The translations under genes were made by a program, and so were the position numbers. From Rhabditoides inermis (lineage: Eukaryota > Nematoda > Chromadorea > Rhabditida > Rhabditidae), in contig CAWZYM010000258.1 in NCBI GenBank assembly GCA_963966185.1, forward strand, positions 147,001 to 211,000: DNA of 64,000 nt. Reading direction: 5' to 3'. Below the pieces are notes generated by a model that did no database searches, had not been told where the DNA came from, and worked only from the letters and a program-made list of their open reading frames with translations. Positions 55,429 through 64,000 of this stretch are shown here, piece by piece. Each line of letters starts with the position of its first letter. Position 1 is the first letter of the stretch.

Positions 55429-56189
55429 GCTCCATTTCTATTCTTAATTTCTCTCTTTCTTCTTCAGATGTCGTCCAACGTTATCTACTGCTACGTAGCT
55501 GGAAGTGTGATGTGTGTTCTTCTCGTCGGATTTCTAGCGTCCATTATCAAACTTCACAAAAGAAACACGAGTGTACGCCATTTGCGAATGGTATTTACGA
55601 TTCATTTCTAACATCTTTCATACTCACATACAGTTTTCGACTCGCTCGATCGAACTGAAGCTGTTCATACTGGTTTCCGTCATGTTCATCAGCTCGCTCG
55701 CGAGAACTGTTCACCAGGTAGACAGTTGCAAGTCTGCCTCTTCCTCGCAGAAACTCGAATAGAGTACTTACTAGAGTATATATATATACTAGTAGTACTC
55801 TCAGAAACGGACTACAGTTTACAGTTATGAGTTATAAGTTCTAACGTATCTTTTGTTCAGATCCTGATCGTAAACTTTGCCGCTTCGCCTTCTATGTATG
55901 ATCTATTCAAAGGCATGAGTGGTTTCGTATTCGATACCAGCACCGTAACACTGCCTTGGGTGAGGTTATGCTTTCTCTTCTCACTTTCTCAACTCTTCTT
56001 CAGGTTCTGCTTGCGACCAATTCGGAGCTTCGGAAGGACATTTGGTCGGAGCGCAGTCTGCCCAAGACGATGGAGAACAGCAATAGTAGCGGCTGGCTTA
56101 CGAGTCGGACTGTTCACCCTCACTGTCCTCCCGTGCTCACCGTACCCAATGTCCCAGTGGCAAGACGAGAACGTGATGCTAGAACGTGA
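54491..56189 (+). CDS. Serpentine chemoreceptor, Srg/Srv-like, tandem copy A
   Basis: Nine exons close in phase to 352 aa: 54491-54570, 54617-54755, 54799-54864, 54948-55100, 55227-55373, 55468-55572, 55634-55717, 55861-55959 and 56004-56189. The protein starts MTAPPPTPGFEWRPALNCS and has seven hydrophobic segments: YIIQLTYSLPTLFVYARIIF, NVCILLFDFCTVRF, YNTFVQLYLMVVMDMNRLSA, VRLLLCICFVLPFATTW, IYCYVAGSVMCVLLVGFL, LKLFILVSVMFISSLA and an amphipathic last span with DTSTVTLPWVLLA. The TM1 layout and the MDMNRLSA end of TM3 fit nematode Srg/Srv serpentine receptors. Introns are tiny (46 nt and 44 nt for introns 1 and 8), except the GA-bearing intron 4. An acceptor (ttcacag) lies one base before the ATG, suggesting trans-splicing. 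Poly(A) signal at 56458. Likely a sensory-neuron receptor; ligand unknown. Confidence 0.85.
55108..55198. repeat. (GA)n tract in intron 4 of receptor copy A
   Basis: Perfect GA for about 37 nt, then interrupted. The homologous intron of copy B has about 145 nt of pure GA. Confidence 0.95.
55378..55421. repeat. (CT)n tract in intron 5 of receptor copy A
   Basis: CT run starting four bases after the exon end at 55373. Copy B carries a tract at the same place (61482-61519). Confidence 0.95.
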
Positions 56190-56281
56190 TGCTCATGATA
56201 AATGTTGATCCAAGGCACAGCGGCGACTTAATTCTGCAACTAGCTTTCTTGAACGCGTATTACCATACATGCAAAACATTT

Positions 56282-56353
56282 GCCATAGACAGGACTCGAA
56301 CCGGCGAAGTCTGCGCCATAACGGCGCACACATGCAGTCAGCCATAGAGCAAG
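56282..56353 (-). repeat. tRNA-like sequence (pseudo-tRNA or SINE head)
   Basis: On the minus strand it starts gctctatggctgactgcat, has an internal gcgccgttatggcgc hairpin, then a box B-like ccggttcgagtcctg, and ends tctatggc. Box A is poor, so a functional tRNA is unlikely. Confidence 0.45.
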
Positions 56354-57057
56354 TAAACGGGTTTCGTTCATCCGATGTTATGTCTTCTCTCGCGAGTTCT
56401 GCAGTATTGAAGCGTTCAACGAAATGGAAGTCGTGATGGGACCAATTTTGAGTTTGAAATAAATATAAAATATTGCAACAACGAGTTGCATCATTTGAAA
56501 GAAACGGATAATCGTCGTTCTTTCTTACAAAAAGTCGGAAAAGTAGATGGTCGATCTGGCTTCATGCCTTTACCTGGTACCGCGTATAAAAAAGCTGAGC
56601 AGTTCTTGTGCAAACTGATGTAAACATTGAAAATCGATGAAAATTGTCTGGGAGTATTTGGGTTTACACTCGCTAATTCGGATGAAACTTACACAACCGC
56701 TCTATCCACTAGGGCGATATTTTACAACTAGCGCAAAAAGAGAGGCGAGCCACAAAAGAAGTCCTGGCTCGACGTTTGACTCTAAAGTTTGAAACGTATA
56801 TTCATCTCAAAACGTATGGCTGATGCTGGCGTATGGAACGGTTTCCGAAGAGACCGGAGAAAAGGCGTTCGTTTTTGTGCCGTTGGCATGTATTGGGCAA
56901 AGATCGGTGAGATGAGAGTCAGATGCGAGATCATAAACGACCACGCACAAAGTGACTAGGTCAACAATACTTGTAGACGCGTGATGTACATTGTCCTCCA
57001 TTTTATGATACATGAGTTCAATAAACAACACATAATGACACAAGTTTTCTTTCTCTC
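56354..57057. other. Intergenic between receptor copy A and RTE element 2
   Basis: Includes the copy A poly(A) signal. A box A-like ctagtggatagagcggttg (minus strand, near 56690-56708) lacks a clear box B. No gene recognised. Confidence 0.5.
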
Positions 57058-57067
57058 TCTGCAGTAT
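57058..57067. repeat. Target-site duplication of RTE element 2 (3' side of element)
   Basis: tctgcagtat, identical to 60009-60018. Confidence 0.85.
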
Positions 57068-60008
57068 CAAATCAAATCAAATCATTTATTCAGAATCGTC
57101 GTGAATATGGTGTTTGCAATAGTTTACGGCGCTGATCCTGCAATCGCCTTGCTCCAATCTTCGGGGTTTCCTCGTGCCAATTGATTCCACTCAGCTCCGA
57201 TACGTCCTCCTCGCACAAGAAATTCCTTCAAGTCGTCGCACCAGAACACGTAGGGCGCTCCAACCCGCCTTGTCTTGTCTCTCGGGTACCACTCCGTCAC
57301 CCTTCTTGACCATCTGTCATCGTTCGCCATCTTCCTCGCCCATGTCGTCTTCTTCTTCCATATAACCTCTCGTACATCCTCCAGTCCTGTCCTTCTCCGC
57401 ACCTCCGTGTTGCGCACTCGATCCAACAGCGTCACTCCTATCATCGCCCTCTCCATCCTTCGTTGCACTCGTTGCAGCTTCTCCTTCTGCTCCACTTTCA
57501 GACACCATGTTTCTGCCGCGTACGTCAGGCTCGGCAGGATACAGACTTTCCATACATTCCTCTTCATAATCATATTCACATTCTTCCGCGTTAGAAAAGG
57601 CCTGTGCAGGTTGAATGCCGCCCATCCAGATCCTATTCTTCTTTGTAGCTCCTTCTCGTCCTTCTTCACTGACACCATTGAACCCAGGTACTTGAATTCG
57701 TCTGCTCGCTCCAGCAGCTCTCCTCTCAGTAGTAGGTCAGCACGAGGGCCATTCGACATGTAGACGGTCTTCTTCTTTGAAATGCGAAGTCCGATAGCAG
57801 AGCTTTCTCTTTCTATGTCGTCGAGCATCTTCTGAGCCATCGTCTTGCTTCTCGCCACCAGAATTAGATCATCTGCGTATCGTAGATGGCTCATCCTTTC
57901 TCCGTCGATGTCCAGTCCACATCTACTCCAGTCCACTCGTCGTAGCACATCCTCGAGAATAGCGTTGAATAGGGCCGGGCTGAGTACACAACCCTGTCGT
58001 ACTCCTCGTTTCACTTCTACTTCAACAGCTTCACTGCCCACTTTGATCTTTGATTTCGCATTGCTGTAGATCATCTCAAGCAGTCGTACCAGCTTCGGAT
58101 TGATTCCCTGTCGATGAAGTGCATTCCAGACAGCGTTAAATTCAACAGAGTCGTATGCCTTTTCATAGTCCAGAAAGATCAGCACCAGGTTGAGGCGATA
58201 GGCGTAGCATTTGTTGATCAGCTCGCGGACGGTGTGTATATGTTCGATTGTGGAAAAGGTCCTCCTGAATCCCGCCTGCTCCACAGACTGTTCTGCATCC
58301 AGTGTCTTCTCCATTCGACCAAGCAGAATACGAGTAAACAGCTTGAACATTGTCGGAAGTACAGCAATCGGTCTGAAGTTGCACAGATCCAACAAGTCTC
58401 CACTCTTTGGCAACAGTGTTGTTAAAGAGTCAGCAAAAGTTTCCGGAAGCTCTTCGTTTTCGATTATCCCATTCAGCATTCGCGTGGTGATGTCTGCGAT
58501 GGTTTCTGCGGGTATTCGTAACATAGCATTCGACACGTGGTCTATGCCCGGTGCATTCCTCTTGCGCATTCGAGACAGGTGATGTAGTACTTCATCCTTA
58601 AGGATGTGAGGCAAAGGCTCCTCGTCCAGCGGTTGTAGCAATGGGACTGCCACTCGGCTTCTGAAGAGCACGTTGTAGAATTCCTTGACTTCGTCTTCGA
58701 GTTCTCCCTGGTTGCTGGTGCACGTTCCGTTCGCTCTTCGTATCGTAGTCAAGGAGGGAGTGTGGGCCGGCTCAAAAAGTCTTCGCTTAGAAAGTGTCTC
58801 CTTGTACAGCTGCCACTTCTTCCTGTCTCTATCGTCTTGTAGAGAGATGCGCAGGGCTTTGTTCGTGTTGACTAGGGCTATTCTCGATCGGGAATCAGGC
58901 TTGTTTAGTAGTCGGCGCCGTTGATCGAACAGGTCCTTCGTTCTTGAAGACATCCATTCGCGTAGAGGTTCCTTGTGTGTTGCTGATTTGTAGGCGGTAC
59001 ATAGGCTATCCTTGATGTAGATGTATAGTTCAGACGGGGTTCCTGTTCTTTCTTTGTCGAACGTCGCTTCTAATCCAGCCCGATAAAGCGGCCAGTCGGT
59101 AACATCACGAGTTCTTTTCGTCTTCTGGACTTTTCGGAAGAGATTCAGATTGATCTCCATTCGTACCGGACGGTGATCACTCCAAAAGTTCAGGCGGCTG
59201 ATTGTAGATACTTTCTTGAGGTAGCGCGTAGATCGAACCATGAAAAGATCATATTCATTTCTTTCGCCCGTCTTGGGATTCCTCCAAGTCCACTTTCGTC
59301 CAGGCCTCTGTTTGAAGTGCGAGTTGGCGATCTTCCATCCGTTGGCGGAGCAGAAGTCGACCAATATCTCTCCTCTCGCGTTTCGTGTACCATAGCCATA
59401 GTTGCCAAGACTTGGTTCCGATGGATGGCTGCGTAGACCGGGGGCAGCGTTAAGATCTCCACACCAGACGGTACATGTTCGTCTTCCTCCACTATTTCTC
59501 TGCGTGGACAAATGTTGTACCTCATCGAGAATAGCGTCGTACTCCGTCTGGGGAGCGGCATCCGTCGGCATTAAACAACAGATCAATCGCAATGTAGATC
59601 CTCCTTTCGACATCTCCAGGACGGCGAGTCGTTCAGAAATTGCGTCGAACCGAGAAATAGCCGATATCAGCTCACGACGTACCAGGAATCCTACTCCTCT
59701 TCGCCCGCTCGATCCTCCACTATTCAGTAGCTGATGGCCAGAACGCGTCAGAGTTGTTCTCTGGTCGCCATCTCTCCACGTCTCCGTCAGCGCAAACACA
59801 TCAAAGGAAATATTCGCGATGGCAGCTTCGAAGTCTTGTAGTCGGTCGTCGTTTCTCAATGAATGGCTGTTGAAAGTTACCAATCGAAGAGTGTTGCTTT
59901 GGTGGCGATTGCAGTGTTGCATAACGGCTTCTTCCTTGCAGCGGTTCTAGAAGCCGGACCTTCACGCGAGGCGACCGCACGAAGCGGGGATCACATGTCG
60001 AATGCTGA
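57068..60008 (-). mobile_element. RTE-type non-LTR retrotransposon with intact ORF, between the receptor duplicates
   Basis: A 2.94-kb element in minus orientation flanked by perfect 10-bp direct repeats (tctgcagtat). On its own strand it has an 86-nt 5' UTR, an uninterrupted 932-codon ORF, and a ~56-nt 3' UTR ending gaataaatga followed by ttgat-type pentamers. The compact layout and short tandem tail are typical of RTE elements. Confidence 0.93.
57124..59922 (-). CDS. RTE endonuclease-reverse transcriptase, uninterrupted
   Basis: The ORF has 932 codons from ATG (59922) to TAA (57124) with no internal stop or frameshift. The N-terminal APE-type endonuclease shows RLVTFNSHSLRN, ALTETWRDGDQ, CTVWCGDLNAAPG, TWRNPKTGERNEYDLFMV and the terminal SDHRPV. 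The reverse transcriptase covers about residues 470-730: TTLLPKSGDLLDLCNFRPIA, QAGFRRTFSTIEHIHTV, IFLDYEKAYDSVEFNAVW, RGVRQGCVLSPALFNAILED and the catalytic box in LRYADDLILVARSK. The C-terminal region has LERADEFKYLGSMVS and TWARKMANDDRW, as in RTE proteins. With all catalytic motifs present and intact ends, this copy could be active. Sequence is quite different from the element in mys-1, so at least two RTE families are present. Confidence 0.95.
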   Translation of the reverse strand: MQHCNRHQSNTLRLVTFNSHSLRNDDRLQDFEAAIANISFDVFALTETWRDGDQRTTLTRSGHQLLNSGGSSGRRGVGFLVRRELISAISRFDAISERLAVLEMSKGGSTLRLICCLMPTDAAPQTEYDAILDEVQHLSTQRNSGGRRTCTVWCGDLNAAPGLRSHPSEPSLGNYGYGTRNARGEILVDFCSANGWKIANSHFKQRPGRKWTWRNPKTGERNEYDLFMVRSTRYLKKVSTISRLNFWSDHRPVRMEINLNLFRKVQKTKRTRDVTDWPLYRAGLEATFDKERTGTPSELYIYIKDSLCTAYKSATHKEPLREWMSSRTKDLFDQRRRLLNKPDSRSRIALVNTNKALRISLQDDRDRKKWQLYKETLSKRRLFEPAHTPSLTTIRRANGTCTSNQGELEDEVKEFYNVLFRSRVAVPLLQPLDEEPLPHILKDEVLHHLSRMRKRNAPGIDHVSNAMLRIPAETIADITTRMLNGIIENEELPETFADSLTTLLPKSGDLLDLCNFRPIAVLPTMFKLFTRILLGRMEKTLDAEQSVEQAGFRRTFSTIEHIHTVRELINKCYAYRLNLVLIFLDYEKAYDSVEFNAVWNALHRQGINPKLVRLLEMIYSNAKSKIKVGSEAVEVEVKRGVRQGCVLSPALFNAILEDVLRRVDWSRCGLDIDGERMSHLRYADDLILVARSKTMAQKMLDDIERESSAIGLRISKKKTVYMSNGPRADLLLRGELLERADEFKYLGSMVSVKKDEKELQRRIGSGWAAFNLHRPFLTRKNVNMIMKRNVWKVCILPSLTYAAETWCLKVEQKEKLQRVQRRMERAMIGVTLLDRVRNTEVRRRTGLEDVREVIWKKKTTWARKMANDDRWSRRVTEWYPRDKTRRVGAPYVFWCDDLKEFLVRGGRIGAEWNQLARGNPEDWSKAIAGSAP

Positions 60009-60018
60009 TCTGCAGTAT
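60009..60018. repeat. Target-site duplication of RTE element 2 (5' side of element)
   Basis: tctgcagtat, identical to 57058-57067. Confidence 0.85.
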
Positions 60019-60525
60019 ATGTACAGTGTACTGTACACTGATAAACCAAGTTTGGCAACAACAAGTCTAGAATACATGTTTTTTTGCAGCCCATACTTTT
60101 TTTTAAAGACATCTTGAATTAAATTCGCAACATCATAGTTTACATTGCACATTGTATGATTACGTTGATTTATATTTCATGAAACTATATAGGTTGTGTT
60201 TTACACTGCCACATGCCGTCCTAATCCCATTGCTTGCGTACCCCAGTGAATTTTCTGGCTCAGCTCCCGCCGCCTGTGCGTGAATATCATTCGTAATGAG
60301 ATTGGCGTCGTTTCAAGATTCGAAACTAATCGCATACCTCATAACCAGTCTGATTTGGTTATCAGACGTTATTGGATTTTTTTTTAGCGTAGACTCCCAC
60401 AGTATAGGCAGTTTTTGTGACTAGTACGAATCGGTTACTTCATATAAAAGGTATTTGTGTGAATTCTTTTTCAATCACATTGTGTTTTCTTATCTTATCT
60501 TATTCATTAACTTTGATTCAACAGA

Positions 60526-62258
<1,733 letters not shown>

Positions 62259-62285
62259 TCGACCATTACAATATGAAATAATAAA

Positions 62286-63338
62286 TTCGCAGTTCCGCAT
62301 TCTTCCACTTCCGGGTAGACATAGTACAGTCGAGTACCAATTGCGCTAGAAATGAAATCGCATTTCTCCATAGCCGTGAGTGTATTATAATAAGCTCGCA
62401 CTTAGCTCAGGATTTTTCGTTGAAAACATTATCGTGGATTTTGAACATACAGTATACTGAACGAAATGCGCAGCATCTTGTTTTTGCCGTTCATATCTCT
62501 ATTCCACTGATCTTCTCACATGATCACATGGCGCAGTGGTAACCCTCTCGCTCATCAAGCAGCGGTTCGAGGGTTCGATCTAGGGTATCCTCGCAAAATT
62601 TTGTCAAATTGAAAACATCATCTAAAGGGTTTTGATCGTTGTCTAACCACCCTAATGTCTCTCGTCAAAAGATTGGAACTCATTTGCGGGCCCACTATAT
62701 CCAGTTTCTCGGAACATAGCCGAATTGAAGTGGTTAGTTCGAAGATCAAATAGTGAATCGTCAGTTGAATACATAAAAAAACGAAAGTTTTTGTGCTGAG
62801 CTCACACTACACCATACAACCAAAATGTTTGAAACGCATGAAAACTGGTACTATACACTTTACAAAATACGATTCTCATGCCATTCTTCACTTAATCTTT
62901 GCCCAACAAACAGGAAAGAGAAATGGGAAAGGTCGGGTGCTGTGGTAAAGTGGTCTTCGAGGGATCCGAAGCCGAGCACGTGAAGGCCTGTGGTAGTTCG
63001 TTAGAAAAAAAGGACGACAATGTCGACGTTTGTAAGCAGCATGTGGCTGTTACCCTAGAAATGGTCGATTTCGTTGAGCGCTCGTCCGTTTTGTGATCTC
63101 CACGTAAATTTTCTCTCTAGCTTCGCTCTGAGAAAAAATGTTGCTGTGAAAGAGACGGACTTCTTCAGCAAATTTTTATGAGTTTATCGCTCGCCTCGTT
63201 TGTATCACCGTATCCCAATGTTATAGGTCGTCATCCGCTATGAAACAAGAAATATCGGGGGGAAAAAGCAACACACTTTTCAAAACTCGCCCTACACGAA
63301 TATTTATGATACAACCAGAACAACACTGCAATATTAAC
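62286..63338. other. Intergenic between receptor copy B and the SLC46-like gene
   Basis: Holds a tRNA-like repeat at 62527-62585. A plus-strand frame (ATG at 62921 to stop 63096, with peptide GKVGCCGKVVFEGSEAEHVK) follows an acceptor-like aaacag, but it has no recognisable domain and no partner exons. It is left unannotated. Confidence 0.45.
62527..62585 (+). repeat. tRNA-like sequence (SINE head)
   Basis: A box A-like atggcgcagtggtaaccctc is followed by two overlapping box B-like cores (agcggttcgag and gggttcgatc). The arms do not pair as a tRNA, so this looks like another tRNA-derived repeat related in box A to the 6341-6517 element. Confidence 0.5.
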
Positions 63339-63814
63339 TCATTCAATAGACGAGTGTTGTTCTTGCAACAAGCGGTGCTTGCGCATGCGGACTTCAGAGA
63401 TCCTGAAGTACATTTCATTCTCAATAATAATTGTTGTTATTACTTACATACAAAAAAACATCTTGAAAGCGGACACAAATACAAAAAAAAAAGTGAACGA
63501 TAAACTCACAGCAACAATCCAAACGGAATGAGCAGAAGGGCGGCAGTGGCATAGAAGGCCAGTCCGGGAAGGATAGGAAGAGAGAGGGGGTAGAGGTTGT
63601 TGTAGACTGCGGTCGCCAGAAGAGACGTCACTCCCTCCAGAAACGAGATCACAGAGAACATGCGACCTACAGCAAATAAAACTCTTTTACATATTTCTCT
63701 CTCTTTCTCTCTCCCTATCTCTCTCTCTATTTTTTTCTTTTCTCGTTCTCTTTACCTTGTTCCTGCTGTGCGATGAGCCCTGCGATGAAGGATCGGTAAC
63801 CAGTAGAGATGAAC
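63339..63814 (-). CDS. SLC46-like proton-coupled transporter (MFS), 3' end only
   Basis: Three exons join in phase and end in TGA: 63814-63756, 63666-63510 and 63402-63339; upstream exons lie beyond the right edge. The visible C terminus reads FISTGYRSFIAGLIAQQEQ, then GRMFSVISFLEGVTSLLATAV and YPLSLPILPGLAFYATAALLLIPFGLLL, then a short basic tail SEVRMRKHRLLQEQHSSIE. The motif of a basic residue followed by an EQG(R/K)-like turn and a TM with E-G-(L/V)-T-(S)-L-L matches the last two helices of SLC46/PCFT-type folate and heme transporters. Subfamily assignment is moderate because only about 90 residues are visible. Confidence 0.7.
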
Positions 63815-63884
63815 CTGTAAATTTTTCTTATAAATACATTTTCTGACAATGAAAAATCCTGTGTATTGGGGGCATGCTAGCTAG

Positions 63885-64000
63885 AGCGCCGCCGCCGCCG
63901 TCATGGGCGCGTTCAAAAATTCGTTCAAATGTTTTGGCGCCAATCACTATTAAACAAAAATCGAGACGGCGGCGCCTGTGACGGCGGCGGCGGCGGCGCT
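63885..64000. mobile_element. Short foldback/MITE-like element with GC-rich inverted repeats, at the window edge
   Basis: The left arm agcgccgccgccgccgtcat and the right arm (ending ggcggcggcggcggcgct at the edge) are inverted repeats of about 27 nt. They include gtca and ggcgc blocks beyond the GCC repeat, so the pairing is more than simple-sequence chance. The 60-nt interior is AT-rich. It lies just upstream (in gene sense) of the first visible SLC46-like exon, probably in an intron. Confidence 0.55.

Noticed and set aside
62921..63096. Small plus-strand ORF with Cys/Lys-rich peptide after an aaacag site
   Set aside because: The peptide looks protein-like, but there is no homologous motif, partner exon or poly(A) context. 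It was left out of the CDS list.

Overview
This is a eukaryotic, almost certainly nematode, stretch of nuclear DNA. The evidence is small exons split by many introns with GT donors and T-rich TTTCAG acceptors, acceptor-like sites directly upstream of several start codons (as expected for spliced-leader trans-splicing), nematode-type serpentine receptors, and C. elegans-like gene lengths for Tip60/MYS-1, PUR-alpha/PLP-1 and dystroglycan/DGN-1. I cannot name the species. The many introns, the (CT)n tracts and the receptor content would fit a rhabditid or diplogastrid (clade V) worm.

Layout. 0-5.4 kb: non-coding, with two diverged copies of an unknown repeat, a long-TIR foldback element and (CT)n tracts. 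5.4-7.4 kb (+): a four-pass membrane protein whose intron holds an inverted pair of tRNA-derived SINE-like repeats. 7.6-11.7 kb: no gene. 11.7-20.2 kb (+): a 12-exon GPCR, 444 aa. 20.8-42.5 kb (-): five head-to-tail genes in the order plp-1 (PUR-alpha), mys-1 (Tip60 acetyltransferase), cutA, an SLC22 transporter, and an unrecognised myristoylated coiled-coil protein. I assembled each by hand and all exon phases close. 42.5-47.7 kb: intergenic, with a cluster of perfect POU octamers. 47.7-51.4 kb (+): dystroglycan. 51.4-54.5 kb: no gene recognised. 54.5-62.3 kb (+): two tandemly duplicated chemoreceptor genes separated by an intact RTE-type retrotransposon. 63.3 kb to the right edge (-): the 3' end of an SLC46-like transporter.

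Mobile DNA is the strongest unexpected layer. A nearly full-length RTE element lies antisense in the last intron of mys-1, with an 11-bp target-site duplication and one in-frame stop. A second RTE with an open 932-codon ORF has a 10-bp duplication. A non-autonomous hAT-like element with 8-bp duplications sits in the SLC22 gene. There are also two foldback/MITE-like elements, several tRNA-headed repeats, and probable retroelement 3' ends sharing an AATAAA-type motif followed by a pentanucleotide tail.

Functionally the window mixes chromatin and nucleic-acid regulators (Tip60, PUR-alpha), an extracellular-matrix receptor (dystroglycan), solute carriers (SLC22, SLC46), a copper-tolerance-type protein (CutA) and chemosensory or peptide receptors. 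The close spacing of plp-1 and mys-1 suggests an operon. All names come from motif recognition by eye; no database search was run.
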